Notes: generated by a model not told the origin, from the sequence alone. A DNA stretch of 64,000 nt from Photorhabdus thracensis (GCF_001010285.1 NZ_CP011104.1:2790001-2854000), one strand, 5' to 3'; counted from the first letter of the stretch, positions 1 through 9,668 are shown. Numbers and translations: made by a program.

Positions 1-73
1 GGTGCTTCCGATTCGTCTTGCGAATAACCGCCTTAGCACCGCACTCAGGGCAGATAATTTTTAATACGCGCAT
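1..73 (-). CDS. Ogr/Delta-like late gene activator, N-terminal part only
   Basis: Reading leftward from ATG at 73, with GAGGA just upstream, the frame gives about 24 residues containing IICPECGAKAVIRK and then leaves the window. A CxxC near the N-terminus is how the small zinc-finger activators of P2 (Ogr) and P4 (Delta) begin; they switch on phage late promoters. Its place next to the portal gene of a P2-like phage supports this. Only the first quarter or so is visible, so the family call is tentative. Confidence 0.55.
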   Translation of the reverse strand, partial: MRVLKIICPECGAKAVIRKTNRKH

Positions 74-108
74 ATTCCTCATTCCCAAAGTATCCATTTT
101 CGGTAATT

Positions 109-1155
109 TTACCTGTTTTTTGCGCGTTTTGCACACGAACTTACGCGATCTTGTTTAAAACGGATATGTAATATTTCGGGCACATCATAGGTATTTATCG
201 CATTCATGAACATATTTTGAACGGGGATAACTTCATCCTGGCGATAGACCTCACGGGCTTTTTCCGGATCACCCAACCCGCCGACATTGGTCGGGATAAT
301 GCCAGCCAGTCCCGCCGGGAATCGGTGAGCGGTCAGCACATCTTGAGAGCTGATACTTTTCACATTGGCAAATTCATCATTGGCGGAGATATCACCCACC
401 GGAATAAATTTAATGCCGTCAGGGTCGCCGTTGGGAATGTTTACGAACAGGGTTTCAAAGTTGCCAATGCCTTTGCTTTGGTGAAGCTTGCGTATGATCT
501 CCTCTTCGGTCTCGTCAGAGATATTCGGGTCATTGGTGTAAATGATACCGCCAGTGTGAGCGCCATTGTGGTAATAACGACGACGGAAAATGGTGGCCTC
601 AGCGTTGAGCAGGGCGGCATGAATACCGCCAATATAATCCGGCAATCCGTAAACTTGCTGTTGCGGGTCATACTGCTTGATGAAAATCACTTCTTCCGGT
701 GAGTAAACCAACGGTTCCCCCTCCTGCAAGACCACAAAATATTTATCCTTACGGCGGCGTAGGTATAGGGAGGGCAAGACCGCCAGTGCGACCACATCAC
801 CCCAGAAGTTACGGACTTTCAGAATGGCGACATCACCGAAAATCAGGAAATTAATCACGGCTGACTTGAATTGTTCATGGGACAGTCCGCCGCCGACATA
901 ATCCGAGGCAATCATATTGTGACGGGCATAGAGTACACCGCCGTGTTGACTGTTCATGTTGGTCAGTTGTGCCAGGGCTAAACGGTCAATCGGTAGTGTG
1001 TAATGGTCATAGTCATTGTCATACCAGATATTTTGATAATCCGTTCTGGTGGTGAGTATCGGTTCAGGTTTGCCCAACGTGATTAAGCTCATTTGCCGTT
1101 GACGGCCGTTTGTACGTGGGGAATGTGCGCGGGTTTTCCTTAACTTTTTCTTCAT
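109..1155 (-). CDS. Q: Phage portal protein, P2 gpQ family
   Basis: The 348-residue product resembles the P2 gpQ/PBSX portal family. This dodecameric ring at the capsid vertex passes DNA and docks the terminase and the tail. Typical stretches include the VGGGLSHEQFKSAVINFLIFGD region, FRRRYYHNGAHTGGIIY and a C-terminal VPEILHIRF. The start codon shares its A with the terminase stop (TAATG), so the two genes are translationally coupled, as in P2. Length is normal for the family and the gene looks intact. Confidence 0.93.
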   Translation of the reverse strand: MKKKLRKTRAHSPRTNGRQRQMSLITLGKPEPILTTRTDYQNIWYDNDYDHYTLPIDRLALAQLTNMNSQHGGVLYARHNMIASDYVGGGLSHEQFKSAVINFLIFGDVAILKVRNFWGDVVALAVLPSLYLRRRKDKYFVVLQEGEPLVYSPEEVIFIKQYDPQQQVYGLPDYIGGIHAALLNAEATIFRRRYYHNGAHTGGIIYTNDPNISDETEEEIIRKLHQSKGIGNFETLFVNIPNGDPDGIKFIPVGDISANDEFANVKSISSQDVLTAHRFPAGLAGIIPTNVGGLGDPEKAREVYRQDEVIPVQNMFMNAINTYDVPEILHIRFKQDRVSSCAKRAKNR

Positions 1156-2933
1156 TATGCAGCCTTTGCAAATGTGTATTTAGAGGTGCGTTTCTTGTCG
1201 TAATTTAACGGCTCATTCATCAGGGCATGAGCGATTGCCCAGAAGACGTCAGCGTGTCCGGTTTCCCGCGAACGGTCAGCGACAAAGGTCATGCTGCCGC
1301 CTTTTTTCGTCGTGGTGTGTCGAATAGCCAGAAATGAGGCCAGAATTTCTTTTTGTTCCACATCCCATTCGATACGCTCCTCACTGACCACATCAATCAT
1401 TTTCATGACCAGTTGGTTTTTGCTTTGCGGGTTGTAGTGGATAGCGTGGGCTTGCCGGGGGGCGAAGTCCTGCACCATTTCATAGACACCGTGACCAATC
1501 CCCGTGGTATCAATACCGATATGAGTAAATTTGTAGCGCTTGAAGAGATTTTCAATCAGTTTCGCCTGATGTTTCCAGTTCATGCCTTGCCAATAGAACG
1601 TTGCCAATACCCGAAAAACTTCGGGCGCCATCATGGGCGGGGCAATAATCACAAAGGTTGAAGTATCGCCAGAACGGGCCGGGTCAAAACCGCCCCAGAC
1701 TTCGCGATCCCCAAAAGGACGCGGTGCATTGGGATCATGGTCTTCCCAGAGATGGATATCCGCGCCGCATTTTTCTAGTTGGTGATATTTGAAAACAGAT
1801 GCGCCACTATCAACAAACATACACAGATACAACATGTTAAATGTGTCTGGGTTATAACGGTTCCGCAGTTTTTCAATGGATGCCAGGTTGAATCCGCCCT
1901 TAATGGCATCTTCCAGCGTAATGACGTAACGCCATTGACCATCCGGGCAATCGCGACCGCCATCACGTAATTCATCAAATGAGGGAAATTCAATGTTCTT
2001 ACGTTTGGGATCATTGCCGCGCCATTCGTCACCCATCCAAAATGGATAGGCGGGATGCGTTTTGGCGCTGGGGGTTGAAAAATAGGTGGTACGCCATTTG
2101 TCATGGGTTGCCATTGCGGAGGCAACTTCATTGAGGCGTTTAAAATCAGGTACCCAAAAATATTCGTCACAATACAAATGACCGGAATAGGATTGTGCCG
2201 TGTTTTTATTGGTTGATAAAAAACGCAGTTCGGCACCGTTGCTGAGCCGAATAGGGTTGCCTGTCAGCGTTACACCGAAGAAGTGTTCAGCGATATTAAC
2301 GATATACGAGCGGAAAACTTCTGCCTGTGGTTTTGAGGCGGATAAGAATATTTGAGGATTGCCCGTTAATACGGCATTTTCGAATGCCTCAAAGGCGAAA
2401 TACCAGGTTGCACCGATTTGCCGACTTTTGAGAATATTTCTGATCTGTTTTGCCAGATTATTGCGTAAATGTTTTTGATAGCCGAAAAGCGTCTCATCGA
2501 CAAACTGCTGAAAATCTTCTTTAGTCAGTGTCGAAATATCATTTTTACGATAGCGTTTCTTTTTCTTGGGTTCATCCTCACTGAATGGGATATAATCACC
2601 GCCTGATTTTTCTTGCGCCTTAATTTCGGCCAGCTTTTCTTTATGCTTATTTTCCTGTGCCATCAGTTTTATATGATGTGCAATTAATCGGTCGAGTTCG
2701 TCTAATTCCAGCGAGGTTTTATTGTTGCGTTCACTGAGCACGGCAATTCGGCGGTTAATGGCCTCGATAACACTTTCATGGTTGAGCATATCTGCCCAAT
2801 GCCATTTTTCCGCCCAATAGTAAATGATCCGCCGATTCGGCAGATTTAATTCACGGGCAATTTCTGCCGGAGTATATCGCCGTAGGTATAAAGAACGGGC
2901 GACATTGATTAGTTCATCGGAGTATTTAGCCAT
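1155..2933 (-). CDS. P: Terminase large (ATPase) subunit, P2 gpP family
   Basis: About 592 residues when started at the ATG giving MAKYSDEL. The longer frame to 2975 adds an unlikely leader. The N-terminus has a helix-turn-helix-like segment (YTPAEIARELNLPNRRIIYYW). Next come a basic linker and the ATPase core with LKSRQIGATWYFA (Walker A-like) and GHLYCDEYFWV (Walker B-like). The C-terminal nuclease-type domain contains GGFDPARSGDTSTFVII and GIDTTGIGHGVYE. The protein translocates and, with the small subunit, cuts concatemeric or circular phage DNA. It is divergent from the capsid operon that begins at 3092. Confidence 0.93.
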   Translation of the reverse strand: MAKYSDELINVARSLYLRRYTPAEIARELNLPNRRIIYYWAEKWHWADMLNHESVIEAINRRIAVLSERNNKTSLELDELDRLIAHHIKLMAQENKHKEKLAEIKAQEKSGGDYIPFSEDEPKKKKRYRKNDISTLTKEDFQQFVDETLFGYQKHLRNNLAKQIRNILKSRQIGATWYFAFEAFENAVLTGNPQIFLSASKPQAEVFRSYIVNIAEHFFGVTLTGNPIRLSNGAELRFLSTNKNTAQSYSGHLYCDEYFWVPDFKRLNEVASAMATHDKWRTTYFSTPSAKTHPAYPFWMGDEWRGNDPKRKNIEFPSFDELRDGGRDCPDGQWRYVITLEDAIKGGFNLASIEKLRNRYNPDTFNMLYLCMFVDSGASVFKYHQLEKCGADIHLWEDHDPNAPRPFGDREVWGGFDPARSGDTSTFVIIAPPMMAPEVFRVLATFYWQGMNWKHQAKLIENLFKRYKFTHIGIDTTGIGHGVYEMVQDFAPRQAHAIHYNPQSKNQLVMKMIDVVSEERIEWDVEQKEILASFLAIRHTTTKKGGSMTFVADRSRETGHADVFWAIAHALMNEPLNYDKKRTSKYTFAKAA

Positions 2934-3091
2934 AGCAATCATATTATGCCGGGCTAAATGTATCCTGACGCGCATTCAATTTCGGCCTGAATGGGTTATG
3001 GCGTTATATCCGAATTCATCAGAATTAAACCATTCGCAGCATTTTATTGAATCCGCAATACTGTATTTGATTCAAATGGAAGGAATTAAAT

Positions 3092-3922
3092 ATGTCTCAG
3101 TTAATGACTAACTGGATATGTATTGCCACGGAGGGCGACACGGTTGATGGCCGAGTAATGGAACCTCAATGGATTTTAGAGGCTGCCGAACTCTATAACC
3201 CAGAGTTGTACACTGCCCGCATTTGGCCGGAACATGAACGTGGGTTCGGTGCAATGGGCGAAGTGTTAGCCGTCAAAGCAGCGCGAGATGATGGCGGGGT
3301 TTTACGCTTATATGCGCAACTGCGACCCAATCATCATTTGTTACAGGCCAATCGAGAGGGACAATTACTGTTTACCTCTGTTGAACTTACGTCTGATGGC
3401 AATTTTCGCGGAACCGGCAAAACATATCTGGAAGGACTGGCAGTGACTGACTCACCCGCCAGCGTGGGCACAACGCGTCTGCAATTTAAAAAAAGGAACA
3501 AACATCGTCGATTCGGTGCGTATAAGCCACTGGTTATTGATGAGGTTAAACACGTTAAGGATAACGGCATGACAAAGGCCAAAAAAGGATGGAAAAGCTT
3601 TTTTAACATTGAAGAGCCAGAAGAAATCGAATCAAAACCATCAAGCGATGATGCGTTGCAGGCGCTGGCCCAGGCTGTAGCAGATTTAGAAGCGCGAATT
3701 ACCACGCTTGAGGGTAAGCAGGAATCGACCGAGCAGGAAGTTGCAGACGTTCAGGAAGATGTCGAGACAATGAAAGCGGTTGTCGATACCGAAGCATTTG
3801 CGCGTTTACGTGACAGTTTGCCCGATATTCTAAAAAAGTTTAACAAATTGGACGGTATTGCTACCCGCTTACCATCGCGTAACCCAAAAGGCGACAAAAA
3901 CGAGCCTTTTAAATTTCTGTAA
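3092..3922 (+). CDS. O: Capsid scaffolding protein/protease, P2 gpO family
   Basis: 276 residues. The N-terminal half (MTNWICIATEGDTVDGR, then WPEHERG, later LLFTSVELTSDG and VTDSPASVGTTRL) matches the gpO serine-protease domain. The H in PEHERG and the S in FTSVEL fit its catalytic residues. The C-terminal half is acidic, coiled coil-prone (residues about 195-245, LAQAVADLEARITTLEGKQ) and acts as the internal scaffold in P2. It guides procapsid assembly and is removed by its own cleavage. It opens the rightward head operon and is preceded by AAGGAATT. MTNW, four codons in, is an alternative start. Confidence 0.9.
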   Translation: MSQLMTNWICIATEGDTVDGRVMEPQWILEAAELYNPELYTARIWPEHERGFGAMGEVLAVKAARDDGGVLRLYAQLRPNHHLLQANREGQLLFTSVELTSDGNFRGTGKTYLEGLAVTDSPASVGTTRLQFKKRNKHRRFGAYKPLVIDEVKHVKDNGMTKAKKGWKSFFNIEEPEEIESKPSSDDALQALAQAVADLEARITTLEGKQESTEQEVADVQEDVETMKAVVDTEAFARLRDSLPDILKKFNKLDGIATRLPSRNPKGDKNEPFKFL

Positions 3923-3954
3923 TTCCATGATGGAAAAAGGCAAAGGGAAGAGCT

Positions 3955-4986
3955 ATGCAATTGAATCATCAGGCACGGACATTTTTGCAGAAATATGCGG
4001 CGGGGTTAGCCGAATCCTACGGGGTTGAAGACACATCACGTTACTTTTCGCTGACTGACCCAAAAGAAACCGCCTTGCGCAGCGCGTTGTTGGAATCCGT
4101 GGAATTTCTCAGCATGATCACCTGTGCGGATGTGGATCACCTTTCCGGCCAGGTGGTGTCAGTCGGCAATCCAGGGTTATTCACCGGGCGCAAAAAAGAT
4201 GGCCGCTTTATGCGTAAAACGGGGATTGACGGCAATAAATACAGCTTAGTTGAAACCGATTCCGGCGCCGCCTTGCCCTGGGATTTGTTATCTGTCTGGG
4301 CAAACTCAGGTTCAGAAAGTGAATTTTTCCAACGTATGCAGGTATTCACTCATGAATCTTTTGCACTGGATATGATCCGGGTTGGTTTTAACGGCCAGCG
4401 AGTGGCGGAGACCACCGACCCAGAAGCCAATCCGAATGGTGAAGATGTGAACATGGGTTGGCATCAAATCGCCAAAGAATGGAATGACGGCAAGCAGGTG
4501 ATTACTGCACCGGTGAAACTGGATGAGCACGGTGATTTTACCTCACTGGATGCGATGGCGTCAGATCTGATTAACGCCTGTATTCCGCAGCAATTCAGGC
4601 ATGATCCACGTTTGGTGGTACTGGTCGGTGCTGATTTAGTGGCGGCTGAACAATATCGATTATATCAGGCGGCAAATAAACCGACTGAAAAAATCGCGGC
4701 GCAAATGTTAGGGAGTTCCATTGCTGGACGTCCGGCCATTATCCCGCCATTTATGCCGGGTAAACGTATGTCAGTCACCATGCTGCCTAACTTGCAAATT
4801 CTGACACAGCGTAATACACGCCAGCGTAAGGCGGAATTTGTGGATGACCGTAAACAATTTGAAAATAAATACCTGCGCAATGAGGGCTACGCGATTGAAA
4901 CACCGGAATTGTACGCTGCCTATGATGAGAATGCCGTAACGATTGGCACCGTCGCTGAACCTGCTGAAAAACTAGGTATAGATTGA
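3955..4986 (+). CDS. N: Major capsid protein precursor, P2 gpN family
   Basis: 343 residues, close to P2 gpN. It has the family opening (NHQARTFLQKYAAGLAESYGV), the central MGWHQIAKEWNDGKQVI region and the C-terminal RNTRQRKAEFVDDRKQFENKYLRNEGYAIE stretch, here quoted only in part (DRKQFENKYLRNEGY). It forms the T=7-type shell after scaffold-assisted assembly and N-terminal processing. The ATG is preceded by AAGGGAAGAG. Its stop overlaps the next start (TGATG), as expected for coupled head genes. Confidence 0.93.
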   Translation: MQLNHQARTFLQKYAAGLAESYGVEDTSRYFSLTDPKETALRSALLESVEFLSMITCADVDHLSGQVVSVGNPGLFTGRKKDGRFMRKTGIDGNKYSLVETDSGAALPWDLLSVWANSGSESEFFQRMQVFTHESFALDMIRVGFNGQRVAETTDPEANPNGEDVNMGWHQIAKEWNDGKQVITAPVKLDEHGDFTSLDAMASDLINACIPQQFRHDPRLVVLVGADLVAAEQYRLYQAANKPTEKIAAQMLGSSIAGRPAIIPPFMPGKRMSVTMLPNLQILTQRNTRQRKAEFVDDRKQFENKYLRNEGYAIETPELYAAYDENAVTIGTVAEPAEKLGID

Positions 4987-5687
4987 TGCTATCACCTGCT
5001 CAACGACACAGGGCTGCGGTTGAACTTCGCCAGAAACTGGCACGGCAACAAGCGGTTGCGATTGCAGAGGGGGCGAGTATGCATCTGCAAGCCCGCGTTA
5101 TTGAGCAGGATATTAAGCGGTTACGTCAGTTGGCGTTAACGGCGGAACGGGTAGAGATGAAAAAGCGGGAATTGTTGCCCAACTATCTGCCTACGGCGGA
5201 GCGCTACTTAGCCGAGGGGGAAATTTACCGTAACCCAATTTTTGCTTACTGCGTGATCTGGTTATTTGATATTGGGGATTTTGCCAAAGGATTGGATTGG
5301 GCCGATATCGCCATTGAGCAAGGGCAGCTCACCCCCGACAATTTTCGCAGTAGCTTTCCGGCCTTTGTTGCCGACACGGTTTTACTCTGGGCACAGGTGG
5401 AAGCCGACACCGGGAATAGTGTTGAGCCCTATTTTTCAAGGACATTTCAGAATGTCACGGGTAAATGGAAAGTACACGAAAAAATTAAGGCCAAATACTA
5501 CAAATTTGCTGCCTTGAACCTACTGAAAGGGGATAACGCCGACATTAAGGTGAGTTCGGTTGATAGGTGGGATGTGCTGGAGCAGGCGGATATCTGGTTA
5601 TCAAAAGCGCATCAGTGCAACCCGAAAGCAGGCGTAAAAACTTATCGGCAACGGATTGCCGCCCGTTTACGGGCATTGACAACCTAA
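4986..5687 (+). CDS. M: Terminase small (endonuclease) subunit, P2 gpM family
   Basis: Started at the ATG overlapping the gpN stop, this gives 233 residues. The sequence MLSPAQRHRAAVELRQKL, then an N-terminal helical region and WLFDIGDFAKGLDWADIAIEQG, is typical of P2 gpM. gpM recognises cos and makes the staggered cut with gpP. The C-terminal part (DVLEQADIWLSKAHQCNPKAGVKTY) also fits. It is intact and in the expected position between capsid and head-completion genes. Confidence 0.9.
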   Translation: MLSPAQRHRAAVELRQKLARQQAVAIAEGASMHLQARVIEQDIKRLRQLALTAERVEMKKRELLPNYLPTAERYLAEGEIYRNPIFAYCVIWLFDIGDFAKGLDWADIAIEQGQLTPDNFRSSFPAFVADTVLLWAQVEADTGNSVEPYFSRTFQNVTGKWKVHEKIKAKYYKFAALNLLKGDNADIKVSSVDRWDVLEQADIWLSKAHQCNPKAGVKTYRQRIAARLRALTT

Positions 5688-5809
5688 TAGCGATACCACG
5701 ATAAACAATGACTACCGCAAGCCGGAGCGGGCGCGGTGGAGGCATGGCAAGGATTGCTCATGGCCGTGGAAACCGGGCTGCCCGCTTTTTTATGGATGAG
5801 AGAGGCGAG

Positions 5810-6262
5810 ATGTTTAGTGGTAACACCCTCGATTATCGGGATGAACCGTTGATCAATGATGGTTTTTGGCCGGATTTGAATCTGCGCGAATTTCAGGTGA
5901 ACCGCAATATTCCGGCTGACTTAGATAATGATCTGTTAGCCCATGCACTGCTGGCAAGTGCCGCTGAAATCAATCTTGACTTACAGCGTCTGAAAGTCCG
6001 ATTGCAGGCAAAAGGCTATCAGAAAGCGGCCAATGTGCCAGGCATTGCTATCAATGGCGTTAATGCGTTAGTGGGTCAGTATAAAAAGGCTGTTTATGCC
6101 AGGGCAAAAGCGGATCTGTTGGGAGAATACACAGCTATTGTCAGTCGTGCCCCTCATCCGCCACAAGAAAGTTCTGAACTACGTCCCCGTTTATTAGCGG
6201 AAGCGGCTTTTGTTATCCGCAATATGAAGGGATACGGTCGCACAACGGTACGCATGATATGA
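5810..6262 (+). CDS. L: Head completion/stabilisation protein, P2 gpL family
   Basis: Product of 150 residues from the ATG giving MFSGNTLDYRDEPLINDGFW, with GAGAGGCGAG directly upstream. P2 gpL likewise begins near a VSGEGT-like motif, which argues against the longer open frame from 5708. gpL joins the portal side of the filled head before tail attachment. The ATGA overlap with the next gene keeps the operon spacing tight. The 120 bases between gpM and this start show no other gene. Confidence 0.82.
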   Translation: MFSGNTLDYRDEPLINDGFWPDLNLREFQVNRNIPADLDNDLLAHALLASAAEINLDLQRLKVRLQAKGYQKAANVPGIAINGVNALVGQYKKAVYARAKADLLGEYTAIVSRAPHPPQESSELRPRLLAEAAFVIRNMKGYGRTTVRMI

Positions 6263-6756
6263 GCAAATTACATCATTTAACGGCATTTTTGCGGGAAAAC
6301 CTGCCAGAGCGTCTCTGTAAGATAGAATTTACCAGTGAAATGGATGAAATTCGTTTTATTCCTGCGCAACGGGATTTAGGTCTGGGGCAATACCAGATGT
6401 TTATCCAGCAGTATGAGGCGGTGATTGCCTGGGGGCGTTTCCCATACCGAGAGTTTGATCCGCGATATGTCCCATTGTTAATAGATGTGTGGCTGACTGA
6501 GCAGGGCAATGAGTTAGGGGATGTCAATCTGGAGCCGGAACGGCCAGCGATGACCGTTGAAGTGGATGAGGAAACCGCTGTAGTTGTAGTGTCGTTGTCA
6601 CTGTCAGAGCCTGTTGTCATGCGTGAAGATAAAAACGGCATCGTCCCCTTTGAGAGTAAGCGCTGGAGGCTGGCTGATACTGAAATCTGGTTTGCTGAAA
6701 AGGGTGTTGTGCATGGTGTGAATGAGTCAGGCGCACCCGTTGGACAAAGCCAATAA
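6259..6756 (+). CDS. R: Tail completion protein, P2 gpR family
   Basis: 165 residues beginning MSKLHHLTAFLRENLPE, with a central AVIAWGRFPYREFDP and an acidic middle; these are gpR features. P2 gpR works with gpS to finish the tail so it can join the head. Overlaps by 4 bases with gpL and ends on the start of gpS (TAATG). Confidence 0.85.
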   Translation: MSKLHHLTAFLRENLPERLCKIEFTSEMDEIRFIPAQRDLGLGQYQMFIQQYEAVIAWGRFPYREFDPRYVPLLIDVWLTEQGNELGDVNLEPERPAMTVEVDEETAVVVVSLSLSEPVVMREDKNGIVPFESKRWRLADTEIWFAEKGVVHGVNESGAPVGQSQ

Positions 6757-7430
6757 TGATGCATGGGCAGTTAAACCGAAATCAGTTTAAGGCACTGCAA
6801 AACGCACTGAGTGACCTTGAACTACCCTCGAAAAAGCGCCAACGCCTGTTATGGCGGATTGCGAAATACGGGGTGATCCAGGCGGCAAAACGCAATGTGC
6901 GCAATCAGCAATCACCGGATGGTGGGCGATGGACAGCCAGAAAAAGCCCGTGGCGCAAGAAAATGCTCAGGAACATGCCGAAGCTCTTGCATATTCGGGA
7001 AATGCCGGAAAATAACGCCGTGCGCATTTACCTGCAAGGCGGGCATTACCGGAATGGAAAACAACAGGTTCCTGCGGGTGTTGTGGGGTATGCACAGCAA
7101 AACGGGATGCGTATTCAGGTCAGTCGGCGGCAAGTGCAAAAGCGCGTTGATCGTGAGCGCATGGCAACCATTAAGCAGGCGAAAAAACTGCGGGATTTGG
7201 GTTATCAGGTTAAGAAGGATAAACGCTGGCGGAAGCCCCCGATAAAGGAAATTACCGCCAATATGAAATTTATTCAGGCAGGGGTATTGATCCGCGAACT
7301 GAGCGGCGGGACGGTTAAACGTTCATGGATGATTGAAGTTCCTGCCCGTAAGTTCTTAGGTATCAATGATGAAGAATTCAGTCAAGCGTTGGCTCGCCAG
7401 TTGCAAGGCATTGGATACGGTGTGGGTTAA
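6756..7430 (+). CDS. S: Tail completion/virion morphogenesis protein, P2 gpS family
   Basis: 224 residues, very basic. The opening (LNRNQFKALQNALSDLELP), then KRQRLLWRIAKYGVIQAAKRNVRNQ and SPDGGRW, are characteristic of the phage virion morphogenesis family that includes P2 gpS. It is longer than P2 gpS. Two adjacent ATG codons (6756 and 6759) are possible starts. Acts with gpR in tail completion. Confidence 0.85.
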   Translation: MMHGQLNRNQFKALQNALSDLELPSKKRQRLLWRIAKYGVIQAAKRNVRNQQSPDGGRWTARKSPWRKKMLRNMPKLLHIREMPENNAVRIYLQGGHYRNGKQQVPAGVVGYAQQNGMRIQVSRRQVQKRVDRERMATIKQAKKLRDLGYQVKKDKRWRKPPIKEITANMKFIQAGVLIRELSGGTVKRSWMIEVPARKFLGINDEEFSQALARQLQGIGYGVG

Positions 7431-7453
7431 GCGCATTGATAAGGGATTAAATT

Positions 7454-8575
7454 ATGTGGCCACATGTTCAGGTTAACCAGGTTAATCAACTGCAAGGCAA
7501 AACAAGGGAAATTGAGCGAGTCTTGCTTTTCGTTGGGACGGGAAAAACCAACGTAGGTAAAACCATTGCGGTTAATACCCAGACGGACTTTGATTCTGTA
7601 CTGGGAACGGCACAAACCGCCCTCAAGCGTCATATACTGGCCGCAATGGCAAATGCGGGGCAAAACTGGTCCGGGTATATCCATGTATTGCCGGGATCGG
7701 CGGATGAATTGGCGTTTGTTGAGGCGGTGACGTCGGCGCAGCGTATAGCCAGTATTGAGGGCTATACTCTGACGGTCGGCGCAACCAAAGCCATCATTAA
7801 AGCCGCGCAAACCTTGCGAGCCAACACGATGGCTAAATTTGGTCGCTGGCAGTGGGCCATTCTGGCGGTTGATGGCACACAGGCAAAAGAGACTTGGACG
7901 GATTATGTCGCCCGTCTGGCAGAGCTACAAAAGGGCGAAGCTGTGGCATCGGTGCAACTGGTGCCGTGTCTGTGGGGCAATGAGGCGGGCGTATTGGCAG
8001 GGCGTTTATGTAACCGCACTGTCACCGTGGCGGATAGTCCCGCACGGGTACAAACCGGGGCGTTGATGGATTTGGGTTCAACCGATTTTCCAAAAGATGG
8101 CACAGATCAGCCGATTGATCTGGCAACCTTGCAGGCACTGGAAAAACTGCGTTTCAGTGTGCCGATGTGGTATCCCGATTATGATGGCATGTATTGGTCA
8201 GATGGTCGCACATTGGACGTAGAAGGCGGAGACTACCAGAGTATCGAAAACTTGCGGGTTGTCGATAAAGTAGCGCGTCGGGTGCGTTTGCAGGCTATCG
8301 CTAAAATTGCCGACCGTAGCTTAAACAGCACGCCGGGCAGTGTCGCAACGCATCAGGCATACTTCGCCCGTACCTTGCGTGAAATGTCGCGCAGTACTGA
8401 AATTAACGGCGTGACTTTTCCGGGGGAAGTGAAATCCCCGAAAGATGAAGACGTGGTGATTACATGGCGTAATAAAAACACGGTGGAAATTTATATCACT
8501 GTTCGTACTTACGAATGTCCGAAAGGGATCTCGGTGAGTCTGTTGCTGGATAGTAGTCTGGAGAAAACCGCATGA
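7454..8575 (+). CDS. Contractile tail sheath protein, DUF2586 type
   Basis: 373 residues. This is the DUF2586-type sheath found in P2-like phages of the HP1/K139 branch, replacing P2 gpFI. Visible features are the N-terminal VERVLLFVGTGKTN-like region (here IERVLLFVGTGKTN), a middle with MWYPDYDGMYWSDGRTLD, and a C-terminal beta-rich arm (VEIYITVRTYECPKGI) that would mediate sheath linkage. Overlaps the tube gene by 4 bases. Function is inferred from family and gene order. Confidence 0.8.
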   Translation: MWPHVQVNQVNQLQGKTREIERVLLFVGTGKTNVGKTIAVNTQTDFDSVLGTAQTALKRHILAAMANAGQNWSGYIHVLPGSADELAFVEAVTSAQRIASIEGYTLTVGATKAIIKAAQTLRANTMAKFGRWQWAILAVDGTQAKETWTDYVARLAELQKGEAVASVQLVPCLWGNEAGVLAGRLCNRTVTVADSPARVQTGALMDLGSTDFPKDGTDQPIDLATLQALEKLRFSVPMWYPDYDGMYWSDGRTLDVEGGDYQSIENLRVVDKVARRVRLQAIAKIADRSLNSTPGSVATHQAYFARTLREMSRSTEINGVTFPGEVKSPKDEDVVITWRNKNTVEIYITVRTYECPKGISVSLLLDSSLEKTA

Positions 8576-9027
8576 GCAAACGTATTTCAGGCCAGTCGGT
8601 TGATTTTAATATGGACGGGGATCTGGTTCATGCGGAAAAGGTCAATTTGTCCATTACGGACAACACCGCCGCCGCCCAAACACAGGGCGTACCGGATGGT
8701 TATATCTCCGGTGATGTGGCGGCAGAGGGGGAGATTGAACTCAGTACCAAATATCTGGAGATGGTGACCGCTAAAGCGCGCGCGGTGGGTTCATGGCGGG
8801 GTATTCAGCCCGTCGATTTGATGTGGTATGCCAAGGCCGGTAACGAAGAAATCAAAGTTGAGGCTTACGGCTGCAAGCTGATTGTCAGCGACATTTTGGA
8901 CGTTGATCCGAAAGGCGGCAGTGTCATGACGCATAAAGTGAAATTTGTGGTGACCAGTCCCGATTTTGTGCGCATTAATGGCATTCCCTATCTGGAAGCG
9001 GAATTGACACAAAGCCTGATAGGGTAA
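8572..9027 (+). CDS. Tail tube protein, DUF2597 type
   Basis: 151 residues starting MSKRISGQSVDFNMDGDLVH, followed by a beta-rich body (YISGDVAAEGEIELSTKYLE). Matches the DUF2597 proteins always found directly after the DUF2586 sheath in P2-like phages and taken to be the inner tail tube. ATGA overlap with the sheath gene. Confidence 0.78.
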   Translation: MSKRISGQSVDFNMDGDLVHAEKVNLSITDNTAAAQTQGVPDGYISGDVAAEGEIELSTKYLEMVTAKARAVGSWRGIQPVDLMWYAKAGNEEIKVEAYGCKLIVSDILDVDPKGGSVMTHKVKFVVTSPDFVRINGIPYLEAELTQSLIG

Positions 9028-9039
9028 AGAGGCGTGTTC

Positions 9040-9333
9040 ATGGAAGAGCATGAGAAAACCTTTGTGACGCTGGTGCTATTGGGGGCACTGATTGCGTTAG
9101 GAAAGATGCTAACAGGCGATGAGCCGATCACCCTGCGGCTTTTCATTGGCCGGATTATCTTAGGGTCGGCTGTGTCAGTGATGGCGGGGGTATTGCTGAT
9201 TTGGTGGCCGGGCATCAGCCCGATAGCGGTGACTGGGATAGGCAGCGCATTAGGGATTGCCGGCTATCAGTTAATTGAAGTTTGGCTACGCAAGCGCGGC
9301 AGCGCTTTGTTAACAGGGAAGTTAAAGAAATGA
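9040..9333 (+). CDS. Phage holin, LydA-like
   Basis: 97 residues from ATG at 9040; the GTG at 9034 sits only one base after AAAGAGG, so the ATG is better placed. The sequence MEEHEKTFVTLVLLGALIALG begins a first membrane segment, followed by two more (about residues 33-55 and 58-78), and ends with a basic tail. It forms membrane lesions that release the endolysin encoded next. Overlaps the endolysin start by 4 bases. Confidence 0.8.
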   Translation: MEEHEKTFVTLVLLGALIALGKMLTGDEPITLRLFIGRIILGSAVSVMAGVLLIWWPGISPIAVTGIGSALGIAGYQLIEVWLRKRGSALLTGKLKK

Positions 9334-9668
9334 CACTGAGTGAAAAACAGCAATTATTTGCGGTACTGGTCGCACAATTGATCTTATGGGCGGACGAACA
9401 CGGTTATCGCCTGACTTTAGGCGAGGCTTATCGTACACCAGAACAAGCGAAGTTAAACGCTCAGATAGGGAAAGGCATTGCCAATAGCCTGCATATTCAG
9501 CGGCTGGCGATAGATCTGAATTTATTTATCGGGGGCGAGTACCAGACAAACAGTCATGCTTATTTACCGTTAGGAGAATATTGGGAATCTCTTGGCGGCA
9601 CGTGGGGCGGGCGATTTTCTCGGCCGGACGGCAATCATTTCTCACTGGCGCATAATGGGGCGAAATGA
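9330..9668 (+). CDS. Phage endolysin, M15-type peptidoglycan peptidase
   Basis: 112 residues from the ATG that overlaps the holin stop. The zinc-peptidase signature is present: SLHIQRLAIDLNLF (His and Asp ligands) and GNHFSLAH (second His), with GEAYRTPEQA before them. This places it among the M15 L-alanyl-D-glutamate/D-Ala-D-Ala peptidases used as endolysins by T5 and many P2-like phages. No signal peptide is visible, so it depends on the holin. Confidence 0.88.
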   Translation: MTLSEKQQLFAVLVAQLILWADEHGYRLTLGEAYRTPEQAKLNAQIGKGIANSLHIQRLAIDLNLFIGGEYQTNSHAYLPLGEYWESLGGTWGGRFSRPDGNHFSLAHNGAK